Assembly (NCBI GenBank): GCA_964007475.1
Contig: OZ023274.1
Span: 89,985,213-90,049,212, forward strand
Direction: 5' to 3'
DNA length: 64,000 bases
Source: Hybos culiciformis
Taxonomy: Eukaryota; Arthropoda; Insecta; Diptera; Hybotidae
The notes under the pieces are model-generated. The model worked only from the letters and a program-made list of their open reading frames with translations. It had not been told where the DNA came from and did not search any database. Of the stretch, positions 24,008-42,435 are shown piece by piece. How positions within the stretch are numbered: position 1 is the first letter of the stretch; every line of letters starts with the position of its first letter. Both the position numbers and the translations under genes were made by a program.

Positions 24008-27000
24008 TCGTTTACGTTCCTTTCCATTTTCTAGAATATTGTTCGGATTTGAAAACTGCTCAAAATCTTACTATATAAACAATTCTGACATTATATTAGA
24101 ACAAAAATAATTTTCACCACATAAAATAAGGAATAAAGCAAAAGAGTTTCTACAATTTCTACAAGTTCCATGAAACTATATATTTTAACCATTCTTTGAA
24201 AAATTATTTATAATAAAATTTTATAGTGATATGAACAATATTATCTTATTAATTTTCTTGTAAAATGTATCTTAAATCCACTTAAGTTTATATGAATTGT
24301 CATAATTGAAAACATTTTTCTTATAGAATTTCTTCCATATAACAAAAGATTTTTCCAGTAGCAGGTATTATTTATATATCTGAAAGATTAAAAAAACTAA
24401 AAAAAAAAATATTCTCGATTTTATAATTTTTCTTCCAGGTAAAATTTATTGTTTTAATAACATGAAAGAAATAAAATTATTTATATTGTTAATAAAATCT
24501 TTGTAACTCTTATTAATATTCGAAAGAATAAACATATTATATACATATAATGGAAACCTCTACCAACATAATATTACTTGGTTAATATATCTTCTATATT
24601 ATATAATAATATGTAAAATATGTGTATATACATTATATATAAAAAAAAACAATCTGAATATGGATGTAATAAAACTTTGTATCATTCGTATAAAGAACAT
24701 TTCGTATGGTAGTAAAATATTATGATGAACCATAAACTTTTAGGGTTTGCAATAGTTAAAACTATAAATATATTTACACAAATATAAAAAAAAAAATTTT
24801 TTTTATGATTTTCTTGATTATAAAAATTCTATATTTATAACATACATATGTGTAACATAAAAAATATAAATCTAGTTTTATTAAAATTTAATCATTAAAA
24901 ATTAAAATTCTGAAATTATATATCTTATTATATATAATATAATTAATTTTTTATTATCATAAGCCATTATATAATTTGTTTTTGATGTATATAACAATTA
25001 TGTATAAAACATAAATATTTAAAAAATTGGTTTTTTTAAGTACAGTAAATATACTTATTATTGATTGCAACTATAAATTTATCGAAATGAACCATATCTG
25101 TCGTTTTGTGGTCAAATTTATGGTCGTTTTGTGGTCGTGGGGACATTATCAGGCTCAAATATGTGTGAGTAAGACAATATTTGCACAATATTATTAAAAA
25201 TGTAAACTTAAAAGCAGATTTAGTTTCTATTGGTTATTTTGTTCAAGTTTGGATTCAGTTTAAAACTTGTTATCGCCTGTACTCAACAACAGATCAGATA
25301 AATCTCGCGGCAGAATAATTTTTTAAGGGACAAAATAACAAAAAAAACAAAAATATATAATATGAATAATCATAGTTATTTTCAATATGTATGTAATATG
25401 TAGGTACATACTTTTTTTTAACCCTCAAAGCATTTTTCCGTACTTACTATTGAAGAAAATAATGTCAAAAAATCTCAAAAGCACAAAAATGTATAATATA
25501 TAATATAATATAAAAAAAAAATCTTTTTTTTTGGAAAAAAATAAAATGAAATTAAGAAATATTTGAATCATTGTAAAAGAGGCAACAACCCAGTCATTAC
25601 CTAAAAACAATCCTCTTAAACTCAATTCTACAAATAAATTTAATATCAAACTTATAAAATACAAGAAATCCATCTTCTTGATGTACTATTTTTCATTTAC
25701 ATAATAACAGAACATGACTATAGATAGCAATGGACAAAACAATATTCATATCCATGTGTGTTTGTAAATAAAGTCATTTAACTCATTTTAATTTAGGAAA
25801 AATTCTTTGTTTCCCTCATTATAAATGGATTATTTACGCAAAGACAAAATTTTTTGTTTTTTGTACTGGTGAAGGAAATATTATTTCATTTCCATCAATT
25901 TCTTTTATAATTTATAATATCATTATGTATACATATATATTTTTTGACCGCTACCAATAAATTTAGCCTTCCTAACAACTTGAATACATAAAGTGTTAAT
26001 TTGAAAAAAAAAAAAAAAATCTTGGTAAATTAATTACCCAATGTCTAGTTGTTTTAATTAAGTTATATAATAAATTACATACAAAAACAAAAAAAAAATA
26101 ATGAACAAGAAATTACGTAAAGTGTATACGAGTAAGAATTATGTACTTTTTGTATAAAAGTTTTCATGAATTTAAGATATTTTCGCCTGAAAATATTTCC
26201 AAAGAGTTTGGCAATTCTGTTTTATTAATTCGTTTAAGAACTTTTCAAAAATTATCTTTAAAAGTAAGATACAACATGGCGTAGGGCTTCTTTGCAGAAG
26301 TGAAAAATTCTTAGAACGGCAACACCACGTTCTAAGCCAATTATTACATCTGAAGTTAATTCTTGTTCTATTTAATTTTTCAAGATAATTTACATTTTCA
26401 TAGAAAAAAAGTGCTTGTAAATCTGCATTATACATTATTTTCAATTAATAACAAGCATAATTTCCAAAATAAGCATATTTATATTTTAAAATACATCATT
26501 GTATTAATTTTAAAACCAAACAAATCTATTATTGTGGGTCAACGGAGCAAACCAGATCCAAATTTATTAATCGTATTATTATTGTATTATATTTATAGTA
26601 CAATTTCTGTTTCATATCACCATTTAAAAAATTATGAACTCTTTAAATATATACATATATAGTATTATATATATATAGTCAAACCTTTATAAACATTCAC
26701 ATAGCTTTTTAACTCTATATTATAGTAATTTATTTTCCAGTTCTATTTGTGTGAAATGCATAAAATAATATTCAAAAAAACAATAAATGTCAAAATTTGG
26801 TTAAAATTTGTGTACATAATTGATGGTCAAATGATTTTCAAAAGTTAACCAATCTGATAAAATGCACACTTCATTCAATAAATTTATTTTATTTGATAAA
26901 ATAATATTAATTTTTGATTGTTTTATTTTAAGGATTAAGTTTTTATCATGTATTAAATACTTAGAGCAATTTCAGGATATGTTTAATCATAAAAAGAGAA

Positions 27001-30000
27001 AAAATATAAAACAATAAAGATGGAAAAAGTTTAAAGATCATATAAGTAACATTATATAATTTTTTATCTGAAATTTTTTTGAGTTTTTGAGCCCAGCGCA
27101 AAAGGAATTACAAAAAAAAATGCTGTTCTGGGTTGGGAACGATTTTTTATCAGTAATTTTCTGGCGTTATCTTCTGTCTTTATTTGTTGCATTAAGTACA
27201 GTTTAGTTAGAAGTCTAACTCTAAAGTTATATACTTACATAAAACCAATTTATCAATGTGCCCTCTTTAGAATTTCATAATTTCAGTTTTTGGTGGAAAA
27301 ATTATTTTAAATATAATTTTGTAAAATTCTACTAGTGGTCCACTAGCATTTCTCACAACCGTTATATAAAACGTAAATATGTTTAATTTTCGTTACCAAA
27401 GTTCTTAACTGATACAAATTTTTCTAAACCGCAGCCAAAACTCTGACTATATACACATAAGGAAAACTGACGGGATAACAAAGTGACTTTTTTTAAATAA
27501 ATCTTCAGCTCCAGATTATAATACTCCTAGGGAGAGGGATAATAAAATTTAAGAACAAGATTTCTTAAAATAAAAAAGATGAGGATATAAAATAAAGAAA
27601 ATCTAAATATTATTTAAGCATTATTGGGTCGCTTTTGTTTAATTGAATCCTTTTAATAATGAGTCAAATTAATTTTTACAAGTAATTTTTTCTAATTCAT
27701 TTTTATATAAATATGTATGAGGGATTTATAAAGAGAGTTTAAATTTAATCACATCACAAGCACAGCAGAATAGAAAAATATAGATCATTATAAAATATAC
27801 CTGGAGAACAAGAGGATAGAGGACCTAAGTTTGAATTTATTAAACTTGAATAAAAAAAAAAGGAAAACTAAGAAATAAATTATTAAATTAAAATTAATTG
27901 AGTTTTATTTAAAAATTAAAATACTTATTAATTTATATAAATTGCTTTATTACGGAAAGAAAACAAAATCATTCCTAATCGACCTAACAAAAAATCACAA
28001 CATGATATTATTATCTACATTATATACATGATTTTCCAAAATATTTATGTCCTTGAAAATTTGTACTTGAAAAGGATTTGCAAAATTAATATGAAAACGA
28101 CATAACATTAACAAGTATGTATATATATAATTAAATTAAATAATTTATTACTTAGAAAAGTATACAGAACTACATATACCATATATATACCGTATATATA
28201 ATTTTTTTTTTTTCAGAATTCTTTTTTAGCTTGTTTTACATTTATGACAAAAAAAGAAATTATTGTACATACATTATAATATTTTATCTAATTTATATTC
28301 TTTCTTTAACTAATAAGCTAAATATTATAACACACATATTATAAAAGAAGTTCAGTGATTCCATTTTTGTAGACAAACTGTCTGACATTTATTTATTCAA
28401 TTACAAACAAATATAAAATAAAAAATTATTTCCCAAGCAATAGTTATATTATATATATATTTTTTTTTCAAGACATTCAATAATTTTTTTTTTTTTGCCT
28501 TTATAGAACTTTAATTTTTGAAAGGGTAAGAGTATTGTCTGCTCTAAATATTATTATGGTCCCACAAAATATATACAATCTAAAAAACACATAGTTTCAA
28601 AAATTGTTCAAATGAAATGGCACTTTGGACCATGATAAGGCTTACCAGATTATCATAAGAACCTTGAAGAACTTCAAAATGCATATTCTCTATAATCTCC
28701 AAGTTACATAGTTTTTTTTATATTTATATAACATTGTCCCTTGGTACACTATACAAATAAAATTTTTATCCAAAAATTAATATTTAAAAAATAATTTAGA
28801 ATTTGTGTATATTATTTATCCGATAATGGTATATTAGGCTCGTTTCTTATATTTTATAAATTTCAGAAATTTATTTTATTTATGTAACTTAAATCAATGT
28901 TAGTTATTATGAAGTTTTATCAAATTTCCACATAATTATAAATAATAGAATATTAAAATTTGTTGAAAACAAAAGCAAATGAAAATTTTTTAATTTTTTA
29001 ATTGAAATTATATCCGTAAACAACAATTTCCTACACTAATGTGAAAACAAAGAGCTAAAAAGCATTACAATTATATTTCCGAAATTAAAATCTATATTTA
29101 AAAAAAAAACATTGAAAATTACAGAAATTTATATTTTGTTCGTTTTTCTTAATTATTGTTGTGTGTTTTCTGTTTTGTATATATTGTTCAATAATGTTCA
29201 TTTTTGTACAATAATTGCATCATTAAAATAGCTTTTTATTACTTTGTAATTATTCCAAACAAAATGGTCCAATTTAAATTAGATAAATGTGATTGAAAAA
29301 TAAGATTCAAATCTTAAGTTACCAAATAATAATGCTTCATTGAAAATTACCAGCTCTATTTTCATCAACAAAGATATACCTAATGTTGTTTTTAATTTTG
29401 TGATTTTATTGGTTTTTTGTTTTTTTCTTTCTTTTTTTCAAATTGTCAAGCTCAAAATGTCAAGAGAAACAACATTAAAGAAAAGGGTTCAATTTTAGTC
29501 AAAAATTTAAACGATATAAAATTATAAAACCTATATTTTCTGTTCCCACAATTTTTCAACTTTTTCGTATACATGTAAATTATTTACAATTTACCGAATA
29601 ATTTTAAGGCAACTGTTAAAAAAATGTTTGTCAACAAATTTTTCAATAGTGTCTAAAAGTTCTTCAAGTACTGTTTGTATTTGTAAAATGGGAGAAAAAG
29701 AAACTTTATATTGGAAAAAAAAAAAAAAATTAAAACCCAGGTGATTTTACAGAGTAAATGAATTTGAAAATAAAACATTATATGCATAATGCATTTTCAC
29801 AATATCACGCATCAACGAATGCAAATTTGGGAGCCAAATTATTTTCTATGATAAAACACAAAAAACAAGTTATTAAAGTGAGTGCGTACAGGTGGAAAAA
29901 TGTTACTTTGATATTTTCTACAAAATGTTTTATCATCAATTATGATGGTCATATATGGTATCCAATAACAATTTTTTGATTTTTGTTTTGCTATTTCTTT

Positions 30001-30140
30001 TAAATTCAATATTTGTTATTTTCACAACTATGAAAATTCACATATCATTAGGGATTGTGATTGTTGAATAATGTCACTAAATAACACCAACATAATATAC
30101 TTCATTTGATGCAAATATGTGTATTATGTCGTATCGCATC
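24008..30140. other. AT-rich non-coding stretch
   Basis: About 6 kb without a recognisable gene. Small perfect palindromes occur, for example CTTAGAACG (26310-26318) against CGTTCTAAG (26328-26336). Open frames on both strands here (such as 26172-26444 and 26363-26662) overlap each other and have chance-like composition. Confidence 0.4.
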
Positions 30141-30434
30141 AATTCTCCGAAAAGACAATTGTCCCAAAACACAATTCACCGAATACACAATTCAACGAAA
30201 ATATAATTCGCTGAAAGCACCACAATTAACCGAAAACATAATTCACTGAAAGCACCACATTCAACGAAAACATAATTCACCGAAAACACAGTTCACCGAA
30301 AAAATAATTCACCGAAAATGATAGATAGGTTGAATTCGGTTAAAAATTCGCCACGAATCAAGCTGTCATAATTTTTGGTGAATTGTGTATTCGATGAATT
30401 GTGTATTCGTTTAATTGTGTTTTCACTGAATTAA
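30141..30434. repeat. 16-bp motif array in two opposed orientations (foldback array)
   Basis: The left part (30141-30320) is about eleven degenerate copies of a 16-bp unit near AATTCACCGAAAACAC, starting at 30141, 30157, 30173, 30189, 30205, 30224, 30240 and so on. The right part (about 30378-30434) carries about four copies in reverse complement (GTGAATTGTGTATTCG-like). A ~58-bp non-repeated spacer separates them. The arrangement is that of a foldback transposon with tandem subterminal repeats. No coding capacity. Confidence 0.7.
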
Positions 30435-31727
30435 CGCTAAATTATATTGTGTAAAGGTACGGTATACATACAATTCAATATAATTTTGTTTTTTTTTTTA
30501 AATAAAATTGAATATGTATTTTCTAATGGAAATATTCATTCAAACAACTTTTTATCCTTTTAGTTAAAAAAAAATCTACTTAGTTTCATTATGACATTTT
30601 CGCTTGTTCATATATTTTACCAAACATAACATAAATGAAAATATCATACATTGTAAATCTGTATTACCTCTAATTAAATTTTCATATTTTTGAATATCAT
30701 TTTTAACATTGGTTATCAACTTATTTACAAATATTTTGTTAAAATTTTTTTTTGGCTCCAAAAATATTTGTTAGATTTCGAAAATCGATTTTAATAAATG
30801 TTGTTTTTAATTAATTTAAATGATATCATTAAATTTGCAAAATAGAAATAATATAGAAATAAGCAAAAAAATTATAATTACATTATTATGGTTTTCACTG
30901 TTTTTATTTCAGGTCATACTTACATGTACATTGTACATACTTGTAAAAATGTAATTACAGAATTTGCGTATTATCAATGTTTGTTCAAATTAGAAAAAAT
31001 TCAGAAGCCATTTGTTTTATAAATTGAAAAAAACTTTTTTTTACGCAATTAAAAAAACTTTTTTTGCTGGGAAATTCCTCTGGGATAAAAACTTTTTTTA
31101 AATTCTATACTTTATAAGTAGATACACTTCTACAAAAATAATAATCCACAAAAATCGAATTTGGTAAAAAAAGAAGAAAAGTTCTATACCAAATGAGATT
31201 AAAAAAGAAATTATTCGAATTAATAAAAATAAAAAAAAAAAGTTAATCATTATAATAATGATTTAAGTATACCAGTATAGTATTCTTAGTTTGCTAGCAA
31301 TAATTAATATTTTAAATTTTGATCGATATTATTTTTCTTGAGAATAAAATTTAAAATAAACACCATCAATTTAAATCTAAAAAAATAAAAATGGCATATA
31401 ATATTCCAAACTATAATAACAGTTTAATATCAAATCAATATTCTCCGTAAACTTCTTAGTCAACTTGTAATAATTTGCTATCAACCCTCGTCATTCTGCC
31501 CTATTTGTTCGCTGTGTGTTCACAAAGTACGAAACATTTTTCAAATCCGAATAATGTTTTTTAAAAATCTAAAACTAGATCCATTGCGTAAAAATTATTT
31601 ATCTAACAACATTATACCCACAATTTATCGTACCAAACAACTGAAGTGTTTGATTTAAACTCTATACATATAATATTAGAATTTGCAAATAAAAATTCCT
31701 ACACGGTTTATTTTGTTGAAACTATTA
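30435..31727. other. AT-rich non-coding stretch
   Basis: No gene, RNA or clear repeat was recognised. A 61-codon minus-strand open frame at 30576-30761 has no supporting evidence. Confidence 0.4.
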
Positions 31728-32153
31728 TGCCTTGAGCACAGCTAATACCGCAAAGCAATTTTGAGCTACCGTAAAAACCGATTTTCTGCGTTATTTCTTA
31801 TTTATTTTAAATAAAAATTATGAAAAACGAAAGATATTAATTTTATTGATTTTTTGTAAAAAGAATTTCTTAAAATTATTTCATAAATAATTAGAAAACT
31901 GAATTTATTTTTTTTTTGCTCAAGAAAGAATTGACTGCGTCATAAAATAATTTTTTTGTTTCTTTTTCGCAGCGTTTCTTTTGCATCGAAATTTGGTTTT
32001 GCTGCATTTTTCTGTCACAATCATATTATAAAAAAAACAAAAGCAGTTATTTGCAGTTGCTTTTTTTGCTTTCAGGTAAAATTAGCTGTGAACAGGTTTC
32101 CGGAACATTCCTTCAAAAATTGCTTTGCGGTATTAGCTGTGCTCAAGGCATTA
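31725..32153. mobile_element. MITE with ~36-bp TIRs, 423 bp
   Basis: TGCCTTGAGCACAGCTAATA at 31728, continuing through CCGCAAAGCAATTTT, is perfectly inverted at about 32115-32150 (ending GCTGTGCTCAAGGCA). TTA flanks both ends (31725-31727 and 32151-32153). A 3-bp TTA duplication would fit PIF/Harbinger-type MITEs, but three AT bases are weak evidence. The plus-strand open frame starting near 31956 runs through the element and out of it and is not a gene. Confidence 0.7.
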
Positions 32154-32558
32154 AAACTTAGCAAAAAAAATTGTGTTAAAAAATCAAATTATTCAAGTAC
32201 AGTGATTTTTAAAAATATGAAGTTTTATCGCTTTCAGGGGTTTTTATACATTGAATGTGAACAAAAAATTTTCAAAACTTTTGAATATGTAAGTACGCAA
32301 TATTAATTAAAGCATATGATTTCAATACGATTTTTAATTTTGTTTGAATTATTTTTGTTATTATTTATATTTTTTTTTCTATTTAGCCAAAATAATGATC
32401 CAAATAAAAAATGAAGTGTTGCTAATTGTGTTGTTGTTTTTTTTCAACATTATTTACATTCCATATGAGAAGATGTGTTTGAAATAATATAATGCAGCAC
32501 AACCTCGAAATTAAAATATATTTACTCAATAATAAAATTGAAATAATATTTTGTTTCT
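32154..32558. other. AT-rich non-coding stretch
   Basis: A short interval between two mobile elements. Nothing was recognised. Confidence 0.4.
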
Positions 32559-33037
32559 TTCCTGCACACAAAAAAAAAACTCAGTATTTCTAACAAAAAT
32601 ATTTCTGTTGCCATTTAACAAAATTCAATCTTTAATTTTAATAAAAAATTTGTAAGAGGAACACAATATTTGTTATTTTAAGTGGATAGAAATTGTTAAC
32701 GTTAAAGAAAGCTTCTTTGTATTAACAAAAATTAAAATTTCTAAAATTAACAAATATGATCGTTAATTCAATAAATAAGTTTTGACTTTTAACAAAAAAA
32801 ATTTCAATATTATGTGGATTAGATAAAAAATTTCATTGTTGTAACAAAACTAGAATTTGGTTTTTTTTAACAACATTTTTAATTATAACAACAAAAAGAT
32901 TTATTTGAAATCTCTTAAAGTAACAAATACTTGTATCATATTAACAGAATTTTTGTGGTTCAACAAAATATTTTTTTAACGTACAAAATATATTCTGTGC
33001 GAACTTACATTTTCCATTTTACACATTGCCGTAAATG

Positions 33038-33106
33038 TAGTTCATAGCTCAGTGGCAGAGTTCGTGGATTGCAATGTTTAGGACGTGGTTCGAAGCTACA
33101 AGCGGG
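33038..33106 (+). ncRNA. tRNA-Ala-like SINE head (pol III A and B boxes)
   Basis: An A box TAGCTCAGTGGC (33045-33056) and B box GGTTCGAAGCT (33087-33097) are spaced as in a tRNA. The D arm (GCTC/GAGT), a 7-base anticodon-like loop ATTGCAA with TGC (Ala) in the centre, and a T arm (GTGG/CTAC) can be drawn. The acceptor stem and anticodon stem are poorly paired, so it is not a functional tRNA. A ~300-bp A-rich tail follows directly, which is the layout of a tRNA-derived SINE. Possible short flanks GTAAAT at 33031-33036 and 33416-33421 could be its duplication, but this is weak. Confidence 0.6.
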
Positions 33107-33109
33107 CAA

Positions 33110-33410
33110 GAAAAAATTATTGAATAAAAAAAATTTAAAAAATAAATAAAAAAATAAGAAAAATAAATAAATAAAAAAAATTAAATAAAATAAAAAAAAA
33201 AATAATAAATAAATAAAAAATAAATTAAAATTGAAAAAAAAAATAATAATAAAAAATAATTAAAAAAAAATTAAAAAAAAAAAATAAAAAAAAAAATAAA
33301 AAAAAAAATGAAAAAAAAATGAAAAAAAAAAAAAAAAAAAATTAATAAAAAAAAAAATAAATAAATAAAAATAAATAAATAAAAAATTAAATAAATAAAA
33401 AAAAAATTTA
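33110..33410. repeat. A-rich simple-sequence tail, no C for ~300 bp
   Basis: An uninterrupted stretch of A runs with spaced T (AAATA, AAAT, AATA) and rare G. It continues from the tRNA-like head and is probably an expanded SINE tail. The long Phe/Ile-rich minus-strand frame across it is a composition artefact. Confidence 0.75.
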
Positions 33411-33740
33411 GTCTAGTAAATTTTTTTTTTGCATTTGCGGTGTTTTTGCTGAAGAATTTGAAAAGTTTTTGGTTTTGGGGTATAACAAACTTTGTTTTTG
33501 TAAAGATACAAATTATTCGTAAATTTAACACTATAATAATCGTTAATCTGACAAAAGTTTTTTTCTATCATAACGAAATATTTTATTACATTAACACAAT
33601 ATTTTGAAAGCGATTTTAACATAAATAATTTATCTTTAGAACAAATATTTCTGTTGGCGCTATACTAACAAAATATTTGTTGTTTTAATCTACATTTTTG
33701 GTTCGAAATACTGAGTTTTTTTTTTGTGTGTGGGTTCCTG

Positions 33741-35186
33741 TAAACTCAAGCTATGATCACTGTTAATACTATAAACAATATAAATATAAAAAAATATAAT
33801 ATTTCATTAAATTTCTTTTATTATAATTAATACGATATTTTCTACAGAAAAATCTAAAGTATACAATTTTTAAAATCTTTTGCTACAATTTTCAACTACG
33901 ATAGACAGACTCTTAAAGAAAATTCAACATTAAATTATTGAGAAACAAAAAAATCAGAAATAAAAGATTAAAACTATCTATACGTTTACAATATTATATG
34001 TTTACTTAAAAATCATTATTATATGAATTTTTTATAAAATTGACTACAAATTCATTAATACAAAAATTTACATTTATAATTATAATTATTATTATTATTG
34101 TATAATTTGTGATTAATTTTAAAAAATAAAAACAATTTATTTTATTGTTATTTTACAAAACAATACGTCTTTTATTTTAATAATAATTATTTGATAATTA
34201 ATTCTTTAAGTAAAAATGATTTATTTATTTGATCTCTAATTACCATTGTACATAAGAGTATTTTCTTTTTCATTTACTATGTTTTGTAAAAGTATGTTTG
34301 ACAAAAAAAAAATTTTTATTCAACATATATAATATAATTATGATAAGTAATATTTTCATTGATATATTTTCAGATTGTTTAAAGGCACAGTCTAACATTA
34401 ATTGAAACAACAACGCTTCACAAACTTTACATATAAAATTTTATTTATTAGTACCTATAGTTAAAAAAAAATTCCTAAATTTCGAGAAATACACGCGAAT
34501 TTGAATATATATTATATATTATGTTTAAATATAATAATAAATTAGTTACTGGGGTATTATATTATGATAAATATTTTAGTTCACATTTTGTTTTCTCTAT
34601 TCATTAAAAAAAACAGTATATAGATTTTATATTTAAGAATTATATAAAACCGAACCAATAATTTATTCTCGCCAAATTCAATCTAAAATAAAATTAATCT
34701 TCAATTACTCTACTTTTAAATATACCTAATATTTTAAGATATCGGGAATATAAAAACTTTTATTTTCCAACAATTTATTCATAAAAGTTTAAAGATTTAT
34801 TATTATTTGGAACGAGTAAAATAATATAAAGATTAATGGATCACTTTTCTCTAGGGTGAACAAAGTTTTCCAGTCTTCGAAATTTCTATAAATTGTTTTT
34901 CTTACTGTTAGCAAACTGTTGTACTTTAATATAAATATTTAGTTTTAAAATCTTAAATAATGTAAAATAAAGTTAATTGCATTCGATTTCAATTTTTTTA
35001 CATGTCGTTCGCAGAATTTTTTTTACCAAATTTGATACGATTATATTCTCAACATGACAAACTTTGATATGGAATGTTTGAAACTATATAAAAAACTATT
35101 ATATAAAGAAAATTTGTGATTTTTAGATTGATCCTTTTTTCTTGTAATAAATGCATTGATTTTAACTATTATTTCGTTGAGAAAAT
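33741..35186. other. AT-rich region downstream of Kank
   Basis: No gene was seen. The 3' UTR of the minus-strand Kank gene must begin here. The nearest AATAAA on its strand that I see is around 34,796-34,801, but it is not a confident call. Confidence 0.35.
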
Positions 35187-41077
<5,891 letters not shown>

Positions 41078-41084
41078 TACTGAC

Positions 41085-41975
41085 CTGTTAAAAAACAAAA
41101 AACAGTATTTACAATTTACAATTTACAAGAATGTTTATTTAACTATTATTTTTGGAATTTAGAGTTTTTGACAAAATTTAACATATAATATTGTCAATAT
41201 TAAGCCAACAATTTTTGTATGAAACTGTTATATTATTTTATATTGTAACTTAAGTGGATTTAATTTATTTTAAATAGAAACACATTTTTCTTTATATTAA
41301 GAAAGCGCATTTTTTTTAATTATTACCTTCATCTTTTTTATTCTATTTCATTGAGTATACGTTACTTAAATCTTTAAATTTTTTTTAAATTAGTTATTTT
41401 TTCGTTCCTTTTCTTCCCTATTTTTAAACAATATTTATAAAAAATGTTAAAACATGGGAATTTATTTTTCAATTAAATTGTATAAATTTCTAATCCAATT
41501 AATTTAAAATCTACACTACGCTCTCAATTTGCAGGAATTGGAAAATAATTGACATTTAATCAACAGACCATTATCATCCCATAATAACATTAAAAAGTCA
41601 TAGTACTATAATATTTTTTTAAATACCCACTTACACTAAGGCATAAAAATAGCATAAATATAAATAATTTTATAATATGTACAATGTTTATACAGTGATA
41701 ATATTACCAATTACAATCAATTAAAATTATCTTTAATTCAGTAATAAGAAATAACTTTAATTATGATGAACTGTATATAATTATTTCATTAAGGGAAAAA
41801 TTATACAACAACATAGTGATGATGAACGTGTAATGTAATCAGCAACATATTGAGTTAAACAATGAAATTATTGTAATTAAAACTTATCAATTTATTGATT
41901 TTTAAACACTTTTATTTAATTTTCTATATTATTCCTTTTTTCACAAAAGTTCATTTAAAAATTGTGCTAAAAAAC
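41085..41975. other. probable leader intron or upstream region of Kank
   Basis: AT-rich, non-coding. Because the first coding exon of Kank begins at a splice acceptor, this stretch is likely intronic, but the leader exon was not found. Confidence 0.45.
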
Positions 41976-41987
41976 ATAATATAATTT

Positions 41988-42155
41988 TTGATTTTTTAAT
42001 TAACGTCTGTGTTTTTTAATATCTTTTGAATATTTGTGATCGATTATACAGACATGATTTTTTTAAGTAGTTGGTGAAGTAAACTGAAAATTTTTATTTT
42101 TTAATATTTTATCTAGGAAACTTTAATTTTTTTTGAAAATTACTGAATTATTGAA
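41988..42155 (-). repeat. inverted 168-bp arm of the 675-bp unit
   Basis: This segment is the exact reverse complement of 42433-42600 in the first direct copy. It starts in the last bases of the ribozyme stem III and excludes the catalytic core. It makes a long inverted repeat with each of the direct copies, so transcripts crossing it could form perfect double strands of about 170 bp. Confidence 0.9.
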
Positions 42156-42363
42156 GATTAGAATAGGAGAAATAAAAATAAGAAATTTAACAAAAAAATA
42201 ATAATTGAATAGAGATTTCAGAAATTCATAAAGTTAATAATACAATTAATATATGAGGAATTTGATATTCAATTTATATCCATAAATAAAACCTCACAGA
42301 ACCAAAAAATAAAAAATCTTCATGCAATTTAAATAAAAATAAATTGTATAACATTCATCTCTA

Positions 42364-42435
42364 GAATTGTAAATGATAGGTATCAAGTAAATCATTCTGA
42401 TGAGTCCTAAGCTTGATACCAGGACGAAACAATTC
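42364..42435 (+). ncRNA. hammerhead ribozyme, type III, copy 1
   Basis: All conserved parts are present. Stem III GAATTGT (42364-42370) pairs with ACAATTC (42429-42435). The cleavage base A17 is at 42371. Stem I AATGAT (42372-42377) pairs with ATCATT (42391-42396). Core box CTGATGA is at 42397-42403. Stem II GTCC (42404-42407) pairs with GGAC (42422-42425), followed by GAA at 42426-42428 and then A15.1 at 42429. All stems are perfectly paired. Self-cleavage is predicted after 42371 (GTA). Stem III is the open helix, which defines type III. Loop I has GGTATCAAG (42379-42387), fully complementary to CTTGATACC in loop II (42412-42420), a likely tertiary kissing contact. Activity is inferred from the match to the universal hammerhead consensus; it has A rather than the usual C at the cleavage site, which is permitted (H). 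Confidence 0.9.

Larger units (their letters stand above)
32559..33740. mobile_element. TIR element (~1.17 kb) built of degenerate AACAAA-type repeats
   Basis: The left end is CACACA, an A run and CTCAGTATTTC (32565-32590). The right end is GAAATACTGAG, a T run and GTGTGTG (33705-33732). TTCCTG flanks both sides (32559-32564, 33735-33740), a likely 6-bp target-site duplication. Both arms are filled with irregularly spaced copies of TAACAAAATATTTGTT-like sequence in the same orientation. The centre (33038-33410) carries a tRNA-like head and A-rich tail, best read as a nested SINE. No protein is encoded. I cannot place it in a named superfamily. Confidence 0.65.

Noticed and set aside
31956..32306. 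116-codon plus-strand frame
   Set aside because: It runs through a MITE and its right TIR into flanking DNA, so it is fortuitous.
33038..33106. Functional tRNA-Ala(TGC) gene
   Set aside because: The A and B boxes are good, but the acceptor and anticodon stems are mostly unpaired and an A-rich tail follows, so it is a tRNA-derived SINE head.
33271..33531. Phe/Ile-rich membrane-like minus-strand frame
   Set aside because: It is a translation of the A-rich SINE tail; composition alone explains the hydrophobic string.
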